Shown one piece after another: positions 16,619-25,042 of a stretch of 64,000 nt of DNA. The position numbers and the translations under genes are program-made. Origin of the DNA: JAJFUV01 sp964561215 (GTDB lineage: Bacteria; Acidobacteriota; Terriglobia; Bryobacterales; Bryobacteraceae); NCBI GenBank assembly GCA_964561215.1, contig CAZLOS010000003.1:62001-126000 (forward strand), given 5' to 3'. The notes under the pieces were generated by a model, which made no database searches, had not been told where the DNA came from, and saw nothing but the letters and a program-made list of their open reading frames with translations. Position 1 is the first letter of the stretch. Each line of letters begins with the position of its first letter.

Positions 16619-17428
16619 TTAGAGCACGTCGGCGAAGCCGCGTTTCAGGTGCCGGAAGAACAGGCCGCCGGCTACGAAAGTCACGACCGAAAAGCAGGTG
16701 AGCGTGGCCAGTTCTTGCCAGTCCGGCGGCTTGCTCAACAAGATCCGCTCCCGGTAGGCGTTCACCAGGTATGCCAGCGGGTTCAAACGCAGTAGGAATC
16801 GGAATTGAGGCGGGTACTGCTGCTCGGTGATGAAGATGGGGGTGATCCAGAACCAGAGCGTCAGTAGCACCGAGACTACCTGCGCCGTGTCACGGAGGTA
16901 GACGTGCAGTGCCGACACGACCCACGCCACGCCCACGGCGAACAGGCCCAACAACAGCATGTACACGGGTAGCATCAGCAACATCGGGCTGAGTTGCCCC
17001 AGCCAGATCTTCACGCCCACGATCACCAGCGACAGCGCCAGCAGGTGATTTATCAGCGCGGAGAGAAACACGCTTAGCGGCACCAACTCAGCCGGGAAGA
17101 TGGTCTTGGTGATCAGGTTCGATTGATCGAGCAGGCTTGCGGGGGAGCGTTGCACGGTTTCCTGGAACAGCATCCACGGCAGGAATCCCGCGAACAGGTA
17201 GAAAGTGTAGTTCTGCGTGATCGAGCCGCGTGGCAACTCGACTTTCATGCAGATCTGGAAGACGAACAGCCAGCTCAGCAGCAGCACCAGCGGATGGATC
17301 AGGCCCCACAGCCAGCCGGCCGCCGATCCGACGAAGCGCGTCTGGAAATCCCGGCGCACGAGTTGAAAGAGCAGGCTGCGCCGCTCAACAAGGTTCACGA
17401 GAAAATTCTTGCCGGGGATCTTCGCCAT
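16619..17428 (-). CDS. ABC-2 type transporter permease, polysaccharide-export-like
   Basis: Start chosen at the ATG at 17428 (MAKIPGKNFLV), 269 residues; a GTG 33 bases upstream (17461) is an alternative. The motif LVRRDFQTRFVGSAAGWLWGLIHPL near the N-terminus is typical of Wzm-like permeases for O-antigen or teichoic-acid export, followed by six hydrophobic segments. It should pair with a Wzt-like ATPase, but no ATPase gene is found next to it or in this window. It is divergent from the dCMP deaminase gene, with 77 bases between the two starts. Exported glycan unknown. Confidence 0.83.
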   Translation of the reverse strand: MAKIPGKNFLVNLVERRSLLFQLVRRDFQTRFVGSAAGWLWGLIHPLVLLLSWLFVFQICMKVELPRGSITQNYTFYLFAGFLPWMLFQETVQRSPASLLDQSNLITKTIFPAELVPLSVFLSALINHLLALSLVIVGVKIWLGQLSPMLLMLPVYMLLLGLFAVGVAWVVSALHVYLRDTAQVVSVLLTLWFWITPIFITEQQYPPQFRFLLRLNPLAYLVNAYRERILLSKPPDWQELATLTCFSVVTFVAGGLFFRHLKRGFADVL

Positions 17429-17505
17429 CGCGGAGTGTGGTTCAGTAGGCAATGCTAGCACGGAGTCGGGTTGGCATGCTGCTAGAATGGCTCCTGAGAA
17501 AGCCC

Positions 17506-17961
17506 ATGCGCCAAGTTCCGAGTTGGGACGAATACTACCTCAACATCTGCAAGGCCGTAGCCACGCGCAGCAAAGACCCCAACACGCAGGTCGGTTGCGT
17601 GATTGCCGGGCCCGCGCACGAGATCCGCTCCACCGGCTACAATTCCCTGCCCCGCGGCATCCGCGACGATGCGCCAGAACGGCTCGAACGCCCAACCAAA
17701 TACTTGTGGATGGAGCACGCCGAACGCAACGCCATCTACAATGCAGCCCGCTGCGGCACGCCGCTCGAAGGCTGCACGCTCTACGTCGAAATCATGCCCT
17801 GCATGGATTGCGCCCGCGCACTGGTGCAGGCCGGCATCCGCGAAGTGGTGATTTCAAGCGAACGCATGGGGCAGTATTCGAGCGAATACTACGACGAACA
17901 ATTCGGGCAGGTGGAAGTTCTCTTCGCGGAAGCCGGGATCAAGGTCCGGCGCGTTCCGTAG
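17506..17961 (+). CDS. dCMP deaminase / cytidine-deoxycytidylate deaminase family protein
   Basis: Starts at the ATG at 17506 (MRQVPSWDEYYLN), with GAGAAAG just upstream; earlier in-frame starts add only a poorly matching extension. 151 residues. The zinc site is complete: His71-Ala-Glu73, Cys99 and Cys102 in PCMDC. This fits dCMP deaminases (ComEB/DCTD type) that make dUMP for thymidylate synthesis, although close relatives act on other cytidine substrates. Its 3' end overlaps the convergent YfhO-family gene by 23 bases (17939-17961). Confidence 0.85.
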   Translation: MRQVPSWDEYYLNICKAVATRSKDPNTQVGCVIAGPAHEIRSTGYNSLPRGIRDDAPERLERPTKYLWMEHAERNAIYNAARCGTPLEGCTLYVEIMPCMDCARALVQAGIREVVISSERMGQYSSEYYDEQFGQVEVLFAEAGIKVRRVP

Positions 17962-19877
17962 TCCGCCGCGCAAAGCGCGCGTCGGACGGTCCGAACAAGG
18001 CAAGGGCACAGATCGCCAGCCCCAGCAAGGTCAGTGCCGCGCCAGCATAGAGCGCCCCCGGTTGGTAGCGGAACGTCACGCGGTGCGCTCCGCCGTCCAC
18101 CACCACGCCGCGAACAATGCTGCGGACGCGCAGCATGGGCGCCGGTTTCCCGTCCACGTACACGTTCCAGCCGGGAAACCACGCGTCGCTGAGGATCAAC
18201 ATTCCGCGGCAACTCATGCGCGCGTCCACCGCGATGCGGTTCGCCGTGTACTCCGCCAACCGCACATCGTCCGGGGCGGCGCACGCCGCTAGCACCGGCG
18301 CGGGGCCTTCCACTACGACTGTCTCAACCAGATTCAGCTCCGGCTTCCGCATGGCCGAAACAACGGCTCGATCGTCCGGCGCCCCGATCGCCTGGTGCAC
18401 GGTCCGGACCCTCGGCAACGCATCCGGATCGCGATAGACGTTCAGCCCGCTGGTTGACGTGTATACAAGAATCTGCCGAGGGGTCTTGGGGTTGCGGCCC
18501 ACATAGTAGTTGGTCCCGAAGAGCATAGGACGCCGTGGATCCACGATCAGTGCAAAGACGCTTTGAAGAATGCCGGGGACATAACCGTTCGCCTGGTCGA
18601 CCCCGTACCAGTCGCCGAAGTTGTAAGGGATCTCGTTTGAATCGACCTCGACGCGCACTGCTTCCTGCCTGCCGCGCAAATACGCGGCAACGTCCTGATG
18701 CTGTTCCAGCTTGTGAATGACCCGGCTCGGCTGATCCTGGTGCCGGAAAACGAACGTCGCCACCGGGTGCATTTCGCCGAGCGCGAGAGCGATAAGCAGG
18801 ATGCCAGCCAACCTGTTCGGGATCTTTTCGTACAGCCAGGCGGCCGGCACTCCGGCCAACAGCAGCGAGTTAAGCGCCGTAATGGCGAGCACGCGATACT
18901 CTCGAGCCTGCTCGTTTCGCACAGTGATCAACACGATCAGCAGGGCATATAAGAAGACCGCAAGCGCCGTGAGGATCTTCGCAACCGATGCCTGGAGGCG
19001 CCGGGCCCGCTGCGCGTTCTCAAAACACGCCTCCAGCCCGTAGGCAGCCAGCACGGCAAGTCCGGCATGACAGAGCGCGATCGCCATGCTGGGATTGCGC
19101 GCCTTGTCCAAACCGGGCCACAACTGGCACACGATTCCATGCAACAGGCTATCGGAGCCCAGGGCCAGCAAGAGTCCGAGGGCAGTGAGCGCCGTCGCGA
19201 TTCTGGCACCGCGTCGCTGGTAGCAGAGGACCGCACCAAACGCCGCGCAGGCCAGCACGACCAGTCCCACGAATGTATCGGTGTGCCGCGAGAAGCCGGG
19301 GATGGCGAATCCCAGGACAGAGGTGGGGTATAACGAGCATGTGTCATGGACTGGTAGGGCACTTTGACACCCCACGTCGAGGGAGACAACGCCGCCGCCC
19401 AGCGCACCGACCATTTTCCCAACTCGGCCGCGGGCAGGATTTGCACGACCGCGACCGTCAAAAAACGGGTTGCGAACACGCCGCACGTGAGAAGGCGCAT
19501 CCGCATGGGCAGTTGATGGGACGCCAGCAGATAGTAGGCCCTGAAAGCGGCCGCGCAAACCGTGGCAAACATCGGAACGCTATGATGTCCACTGAGGAAA
19601 GCCATTCCCAGGAAGGTCCCGCCAGTGCTGCGCTCCCGATCGGCCACCTGCCGTCGTCCACGCGCAACAGGAACATCAGAATCAGGAGCAGCCGTAACGC
19701 GCTCATCAGGATCTGCGGCCAGATGACAGCCGCCATGAACCGGCCGAACGCAAACGAACAGGCGCCGAGATCCAGCCAGTAGTACTGCTTCGACAGCGTG
19801 ATCCTCCAATGGAATCCGATCGTGATGAGCAGCAGCAGCGCCGGCCAGCCACGCCGCCACATCGCGCGGATGTTCAT
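17939..19877 (-). pseudogene. YfhO-family membrane protein, split by two frameshifts
   Basis: The start ATG (19877-19875) overlaps the aldolase stop as ATGA. The first frame gives MNIRAMWRRGWPALLLLITI and further membrane segments, then the reading moves to a second frame around 19620-19670 (RRQVADRERSTGGTFLGMAF) and to a third around 19315-19340 (TSVLGFAIPGFSRHTDTF). Spliced together, the product is a multi-spanning YfhO-like protein (glycosyltransferase-like, thought to add sugars to envelope polymers), with a periplasmic C-terminal beta domain containing DAWFPGWNVYVDGKPAP. Both breaks have the same sense and are equal to one missing base. Either the gene is decayed or the sequence has errors; intact downstream coding favours errors or recent loss. 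Confidence 0.7.
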
Positions 19878-20680
19878 GCTTGCACCGCGTCCATCAAGCG
19901 CTGGCGCGCCCCCGCCAGAAAGCCTTCCATATCTTCGGCCTGGATGACGTACCGCCCGAAGATCACACCGGCCGCGCCAGCCTTGGCCACGGCCGACACC
20001 ATCGCGAGCGCCTGCTCGTCGCCGCCCGTTTTCGGCCCGCCCGCCACCAGCACCGGCGTGGGGCACGCTTCGACCACCTCGCGCAGGCCGTCGGCATCGC
20101 CGGGATAGTCCGTCTTGATCAAATCCGCTCCGAGTTCGCTGGCGATGCGCGTGTGCAGCTTCACCCAGCTCACATCGTAAGGATTCGCAACGTCCTTGCC
20201 GCGAGCCATGCTCTCAATGATATGAGGAACGCCGAAGCGCTCGGCGGCGCGCGAAACTTCGGCGTTCTTGGCGATCTCCCGGGCCTCGTGCTCGGCGTCG
20301 CCGGGCCCCATGAACATATAGGTCACCACGGCGTCGGCTCCGTAACGCACCGCGTCTTCCACCTGCCCTACCAGGCAACTGGCGTATTCCCCGGTTATTG
20401 CGGCATCCTTGCGGTACCAGACGTTGGTCCAGTCCAGCCGCGCGATGATGGCCGGCGCATCCGGCACCAGGAACGCGCGTGTCGAGTATTGCAGCGCCCC
20501 CAGGCTCACCAGGATGGCATCAACGCGAGCGGCCGCCAGGCGGCGGATCATCGGCACAGGCGTTTCCGTCCCCGCGATGGGCCCCAACATCTGCGCGTGA
20601 TCGTATGCCACGATCAATGCCTTGCTCGACTGTGTGCGAAAGATGCGGTTCAGGCGGATGGCTTTCCCGGTGCTCGTCAT
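19874..20680 (-). CDS. Class I fructose-bisphosphate aldolase / LsrF-DhnA-type aldolase
   Basis: 268 residues from the ATG at 20680. It is a (beta/alpha)8 aldolase of the DeoC/LacD superfamily: ALIVAYDHAQMLGP at the first strand, GADLIKTDYPGD with the probable Schiff-base lysine, and the phosphate-binding GVIFGRYVIQAED near the end. Relatives cleave fructose 1,6-bisphosphate or similar keto-phosphates such as DKGP or the AI-2 breakdown product, so the exact substrate is open. The stop is coupled (ATGA) to the YfhO-family gene. Upstream it is divergent from the small Cys-rich gene across about 170 bases. Confidence 0.82.
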   Translation of the reverse strand: MTSTGKAIRLNRIFRTQSSKALIVAYDHAQMLGPIAGTETPVPMIRRLAAARVDAILVSLGALQYSTRAFLVPDAPAIIARLDWTNVWYRKDAAITGEYASCLVGQVEDAVRYGADAVVTYMFMGPGDAEHEAREIAKNAEVSRAAERFGVPHIIESMARGKDVANPYDVSWVKLHTRIASELGADLIKTDYPGDADGLREVVEACPTPVLVAGGPKTGGDEQALAMVSAVAKAGAAGVIFGRYVIQAEDMEGFLAGARQRLMDAVQA

Positions 20681-20799
20681 GACTAACCATCTTAGCGGCC
20701 TGCGTGTTCCGCCGTGCGCGCCCGCTCGTGGTGGTCTTGTCGAACCAGCCAGTGCCGGATTGAAGTGCTGCGATGGCGGTTTCGCCCGTCAGATTATTC

Positions 20800-20829
20800 T
20801 TGTCACTTCGCACGTCACGAACGTATACT
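20800..20829 (+). promoter_or_regulatory. Strong sigma70-type promoter for the small Cys-rich protein
   Basis: TTGTCA at 20800-20805 and TATACT at 20824-20829 each match the consensus in 5 of 6 positions, with an 18-base spacer. Transcription should start near 20836. Confidence 0.6.
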
Positions 20830-20840
20830 CGGTCTCCATG

Positions 20841-20846
20841 AGGAGG
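20841..20846 (+). promoter_or_regulatory. Shine-Dalgarno sequence that decides the start of the Cys-rich gene
   Basis: AGGAGG ends six bases before the TTG at 20853. It lies inside the longer frame that opens with the ATG at 20838, and the predicted transcript starts only about two bases before that ATG. Both facts favour the TTG as the real start. Confidence 0.6.
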
Positions 20847-20852
20847 TGTCGA

Positions 20853-21080
20853 TTGGCATTCAGAGCAGCTTTGTTCCTGGTGATGTGCGGAATGTTGTTT
20901 GGAGGTCCCAAATCGGGCGGCGCAGACAAGGCGAAGTGTTTGGCGACTTGCAAGAGTTCGTGCAACAAGTCCTTCGCCACGTGTAAGCAGAACGCCAAGA
21001 GCAAAACGGCCATTGAGTCTTGTCAGAAGAGTCTGGACATCTGCAATTCGAACTGCGTGAACAAGGCTTGCAGTAACTAG
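20853..21080 (+). CDS. Small secreted Cys-rich protein
   Basis: Unrecognised family. From the TTG at 20853 it has 75 residues; the ATG at 20838 would add MRRCR. A hydrophobic signal (AFRAALFLVMCGMLFGG) is followed by a mature part of about 55 residues holding eight cysteines in short, spaced pairs (CLATC, SSC, ATC, ESC, DIC, SNC, KAC), rich in Lys and Ser. This pattern suggests a small disulfide-bonded or metal-binding helical protein outside the cytoplasm. A good promoter (20800-20829) and a perfect Shine-Dalgarno sequence imply strong expression. It stands alone between the divergent aldolase gene and aroC. Confidence 0.7.
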   Translation: MAFRAALFLVMCGMLFGGPKSGGADKAKCLATCKSSCNKSFATCKQNAKSKTAIESCQKSLDICNSNCVNKACSN

Positions 21081-21216
21081 AAGTCATAGTAGGAGCGGAA
21101 GTTCCGATTGCGCCCGGCGCCCGGACTGCCACGCCGCCACGGCACTGTGCGCCGGCAGGGCGCTCATGAGGCTTGCCCCGGGTTTGCGCAGTTCGATACG
21201 ATGAAATTTCCAGTAA

Positions 21217-22389
21217 ATGTTGCGATTTGAAACGGCCGGCGAATCACACGGCGAGTACTTGGTCTCGACGTTAGCGGGGCTGCCTGCCGGCGTGCCCGTA
21301 CGCCTGGACGCGGTCAATCGCGAGCTTTGGCGGCGCCAGCAAGGCTACGGCCGCGGCGGCCGAATGAAGATCGAAGCGGATTGCGCCGAAATCGTCGCCG
21401 GCGTGCGTCATGGCCACACGACCGGCGCGCCCGTCGCCATCCTGGTCCGTAACAAGGACTGGGATAACTGGCGCGACATCCTGCCGGTCGAAGAGAACGA
21501 TCTGCCCGCCGAAGCCCGCCGCCCGCTGACGCGGCCGCGCCCCGGACACGCGGACCTGGCCGGCGCAATCAAGTATGACCTGCACGATGCGCGTTACATT
21601 CTGGAACGCGCCAGCGCCCGCGAAACCGCTTCGCGCGTCGCACTCGGCGCACTGGCAAAAGCGCTGCTCGGTGAATTCGGCATCCAGGTCTTGAGCCACG
21701 TGGTTCAAACAGGCGGCGCGCGCCTGGAGCGCGCGGCAGGCTGGGAAGAGATTGTGGCGCTCGCCGCTAAGGATGAGATCCTGCTCGGTTGTGTCGACCC
21801 GGAGGTCGAGCAGCACATGAAGGCCGCGGTGGACGAAGCTTACCGCACGGGCGACACGCTCGGCGGGGTCTTCGAAGTGGTAGCGCACAACGTGCCCGTC
21901 GGCTTGGGTTCACATGCGTCCTGGGACTCGCGCCTGGATGGCCAGCTTGCCCAGGCCATCGTCTCCATTCAGGCCGTCAAGGGCATCGAGGTCGGCGATG
22001 CTGCCTTCGCCGCGTCGGCTCCCGGCAGCAAGGTGCAGGATACGATCCATTACGATCGCGCGGCGGCCGCGTTCTCGCGCGGTTCCAACCACGCCGGAGG
22101 CCTCGAGGGCGGCATCACCAACGGACAGGACATCGTCCTCCGTGGCCATCTGAAACCCATTTCTACATTGCGGCGGCCGCTGGAGTCGGCGGACCTTGTA
22201 ACCAAGGAATCCTCCCCGGCCGCTTACGAACGCAGCGATGTCTGCGTGGCGCCGGCCGCAGGTGTTGTGGCTGAAGCCATGACCGCGCTGATTCTGGCGC
22301 GCGCTTTCTTGGAGAAATTCGGAGGGGACTCTCTCCACGAGGTGAAACGGAATTTCGAAAGTTATCAAGCGCAGGTGAAGAACTACTGA
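21217..22389 (+). CDS. aroC: Chorismate synthase
   Basis: 390 residues. It makes chorismate from 5-enolpyruvylshikimate 3-phosphate with reduced FMN, the last shared step of aromatic biosynthesis. Family signatures are clear: TAGESHGEYL (6-15), YGRGGRMKIE, the basic and acidic residues of TRPRPGHADLAG and RASARETASRVA, and SNHAGGLEGGITNG near the C-terminus. Length is usual. The stop codon shares a base with the start of def (TGATG, 22387-22391), so translation is coupled. No strong Shine-Dalgarno sequence precedes the ATG. Confidence 0.97.
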   Translation: MLRFETAGESHGEYLVSTLAGLPAGVPVRLDAVNRELWRRQQGYGRGGRMKIEADCAEIVAGVRHGHTTGAPVAILVRNKDWDNWRDILPVEENDLPAEARRPLTRPRPGHADLAGAIKYDLHDARYILERASARETASRVALGALAKALLGEFGIQVLSHVVQTGGARLERAAGWEEIVALAAKDEILLGCVDPEVEQHMKAAVDEAYRTGDTLGGVFEVVAHNVPVGLGSHASWDSRLDGQLAQAIVSIQAVKGIEVGDAAFAASAPGSKVQDTIHYDRAAAAFSRGSNHAGGLEGGITNGQDIVLRGHLKPISTLRRPLESADLVTKESSPAAYERSDVCVAPAAGVVAEAMTALILARAFLEKFGGDSLHEVKRNFESYQAQVKNY

Positions 22390-22904
22390 TGATTTATTCG
22401 ATTGTGAAGTACGGCAACCCGGTGCTGGAGCAGCCGGCCGAAGCCGTCACTGAATTTGACACTCCGGAACTCAACAAGCTGTTGGACGACATGTTCGAGT
22501 CGATGTACGCTGCCCGCGGCGTCGGCCTGGCCGCGCCGCAAATCGGCATCAGCCGCCGCATCGCGGTCATCGACACGTCCGCTGGCGAAGATCCTTCGCA
22601 GAAACTTGTGCTCATCAACCCGCAGATCTTGAAGAAAGAGGGCACACATATCATCGAGGAAGGCTGCCTCAGCATCCCCGGCTTCCGTGAGGACGTGCGG
22701 CGCGCGAAGAAGGTCACCATCCGTGCGCAAAACGCCAAAGGCGAGTTCTTTGAAATGACCGGCGACGATCTCGTGGCGCGCGCCTTCCAGCATGAAACCG
22801 ACCACCTGGACGGCCGCCTCTATATCACCCACCTCAGCCCGCTGAAGCGCGACCTGATCCGCCGCAAGATCCGCAAGTTGCAGAAAGCCGGCGAGTGGGC
22901 CTGA
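22389..22904 (+). CDS. def: Peptide deformylase
   Basis: 171 residues; removes the formyl group from the N-terminal methionine of new proteins. All three motifs are intact: GVGLAAPQIG (44-53), EEGCLSIP with the metal ligand Cys93, and QHETDHLDG with His135, Glu136 and His139. The start overlaps the aroC stop by one base. fmt starts 10 bases after the stop, giving the common def-fmt pair in which fmt adds the formyl group that def later removes. Confidence 0.97.
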   Translation: MIYSIVKYGNPVLEQPAEAVTEFDTPELNKLLDDMFESMYAARGVGLAAPQIGISRRIAVIDTSAGEDPSQKLVLINPQILKKEGTHIIEEGCLSIPGFREDVRRAKKVTIRAQNAKGEFFEMTGDDLVARAFQHETDHLDGRLYITHLSPLKRDLIRRKIRKLQKAGEWA

Positions 22905-22914
22905 TCGCCCTCCG

Positions 22915-23847
22915 ATGAAGACCATCTTCCTGGGTACGCCGGCTTTCGCGGTTGCATCTCTAGAAGCGCTGGCCGCCTCCGGCCACGAGATCCTGGCTGT
23001 GTTCACTCAACCGGATCGCCCCAGCGGGCGCGGCCATGCGCTCAGCGCACCGCCTGTCAAGCAATCCGCACTTGCGTTGGGACTCGCCGTGCACCAACCC
23101 GAGCGCATCCGCCGTCCGGAGGCCGTGGAACTGATCGCGGCGCTGCGGCCCGAAATCATGGTGGTGGTCGGCTACGGGCAGATCGTCCCGCAATCGATCC
23201 TGGACATCCCGCCGCGGGGCATCGTGAACGTTCATGCTTCCCTGCTGCCGCGCTACCGCGGTGCCGCGCCCATTCAGTGGGCCATCGCCAACGGCGAGAC
23301 GCGCACCGGCGTCACCACGATGCGCATCGACGCGGGCCTCGACACCGGCGACATGCTGCTAAAGGCCGGGACGGAAATCGGCCGCTTGGAAACCACTCCG
23401 GAACTGTCCGCGCGCCTTGCGCCGATGGGCGCCGCGCTGCTCATCGAAACGCTCACGGGACTCGAACGCGGCACAATCACGCCCATCCCGCAAGATCCGG
23501 GAGAGGCCACCTACGCGCCGGTCCTAAAGAAAGAAGATGGACTCGTCGACTGGCGCCGCCCCGCCGCCGTCATTCACAATCGCGCGCGCGGATTTGCGCC
23601 CTGGCCCGGCGCGCACACTCGTTTCCGCGGACGCGGTTTCCAGGTTACCCGAAGCCGCCCATCCGAGGCCCGGCTTACCGGCTCGCCCGGCTCGCTGCAC
23701 GTACAGGAGCGGACCTTGCTGGCCCGCTGCGGTGAAGGCGAGGCGCTAGAGTTGATCGAAGTACAGCCCGAGGGCAAAAGGCCCATGGCCGCCGCCGATT
23801 TTCTGAACGGCTATCGCGTCGTCGACAATGAACAATTGGGAGAATGA
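22915..23847 (+). CDS. fmt: Methionyl-tRNA formyltransferase
   Basis: 310 residues; formylates Met-tRNA-fMet using 10-formyltetrahydrofolate. The N-terminal catalytic domain starts KTIFLGTPAFAV and holds VNVHASLLPRYRGAAPIQW with the catalytic Asn and His, and GLDTGDML with the Asp. The C-terminal tRNA-binding domain follows from about 205 (EDGLVDWRRPAA). It ends in an ATGA overlap with argJ (23844-23847). Confidence 0.97.
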   Translation: MKTIFLGTPAFAVASLEALAASGHEILAVFTQPDRPSGRGHALSAPPVKQSALALGLAVHQPERIRRPEAVELIAALRPEIMVVVGYGQIVPQSILDIPPRGIVNVHASLLPRYRGAAPIQWAIANGETRTGVTTMRIDAGLDTGDMLLKAGTEIGRLETTPELSARLAPMGAALLIETLTGLERGTITPIPQDPGEATYAPVLKKEDGLVDWRRPAAVIHNRARGFAPWPGAHTRFRGRGFQVTRSRPSEARLTGSPGSLHVQERTLLARCGEGEALELIEVQPEGKRPMAAADFLNGYRVVDNEQLGE

Positions 23848-25031
23848 ATAGGTTGAGTCTACCGCTTGGTTTTCGTTACGCATCCACATACGCAGGTATC
23901 CGCAAGCAGCGCCGCGATGATGTCGCGCTGATTGTCGCGGACATGCCGGCCTCGGCCGCCGCCATGTTTACCACCAACCGCGTGAAAGCCGCGCCGGTCA
24001 CCGTATCGATGGCCAATTTGAAGGCGTCGCGGGGCAAGGTTCGTGCCATCGTGGTGAACGCGGGCAACGCCAATTGCGCCACGCGCACCGGCAAGAGCGT
24101 CGCCATGGCCACGTGCCGCGCTGCCGGCGAAGCGCTGGGCTGCCCGGCCGCCCAAGTGCTTCCGGCCTCCACCGGCGTCATCGGCGTGGAGTTGGATGCC
24201 GCACTGATCGAGAAAGCAATGCCCAAGCTGGTGAAAGGCCTTTCGGCGGACCGTTTTGACGACGCCGCACAAGCCATCATGACCACCGACCTCGCCAAGA
24301 AGGTCGCCTTCGCCGAAGCGCGCCTGAAGGGTGGCCGCGTACGCATCGCTGGCATGACCAAGGGCTCCGGCATGATCCAGCCGCGCATGGCCACCACGCT
24401 CGGCTTCGTAATGACAGATGCCGCGGCCGCGCCCGCCGTTCTGCAGCCCTTGCTGCGCGAGGCCATCGAGCAGAGTTACAACCGGCTCTCGGTGGACGGC
24501 GACACATCCACCAACGACACCGTCGCGCTTCTCGCCAGCGGCGCCTCGGGCGTGAAGGTCACGCCCGCCGATCGCAAAGCTTTCCTGGCGGCGCTCGAAC
24601 GGGTGCTGATAAGCCTGGCCGAGCAGATTGCCCGCGACGGCGAGGGCGCCTCGAAGTTCATCACCATCGAGATTACAGGCGCCGCCAACGATGCGGATGC
24701 GGCGCAGATCGCACGTTCGATCGCCAATTCACCGCTGGTGAAAACCGCCATCGCCGGTTCGGACCCGAACTGGGGCCGCATCCTCTCCGCCGCGGGCAAT
24801 GCCGGGGTGAAGCTCGATCCCGCGCTTTGCGATGTGCGGCTGCAGGGAGTTACGGTGTGCCGCGGTGGCCTCGCGGCGGACTTCGACGAAGCCTCGCTCA
24901 CGCGCAAGCTGGATGAAAAAGAGTGCCTGATCCGGTTTTCCATCCGCGGCAAGGGCCGTGGAAAGGCGCGCTTCTGGACCTGCGATTTCACCGAAGGCTA
25001 CATCAAGATCAACGCAAGCTACCGAACGTAA
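23844..25031 (+). CDS. argJ: Bifunctional ornithine acetyltransferase / N-acetylglutamate synthase
   Basis: 395 residues. ArgJ moves the acetyl group from N-acetylornithine to glutamate in arginine biosynthesis and often also makes N-acetylglutamate from acetyl-CoA. The proenzyme cuts itself between Ala183 and Thr184 in MTKGSGMIQPRMATTLGF, freeing the nucleophilic Thr184. The oxyanion-hole region STGVIG is at 109-114. It is translationally coupled to fmt by ATGA. No other arg gene is nearby, so its place here is accidental or lineage-specific. Confidence 0.96.
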   Translation: MNRLSLPLGFRYASTYAGIRKQRRDDVALIVADMPASAAAMFTTNRVKAAPVTVSMANLKASRGKVRAIVVNAGNANCATRTGKSVAMATCRAAGEALGCPAAQVLPASTGVIGVELDAALIEKAMPKLVKGLSADRFDDAAQAIMTTDLAKKVAFAEARLKGGRVRIAGMTKGSGMIQPRMATTLGFVMTDAAAAPAVLQPLLREAIEQSYNRLSVDGDTSTNDTVALLASGASGVKVTPADRKAFLAALERVLISLAEQIARDGEGASKFITIEITGAANDADAAQIARSIANSPLVKTAIAGSDPNWGRILSAAGNAGVKLDPALCDVRLQGVTVCRGGLAADFDEASLTRKLDEKECLIRFSIRGKGRGKARFWTCDFTEGYIKINASYRT

Positions 25032-25042
25032 AGGATTCCCCC

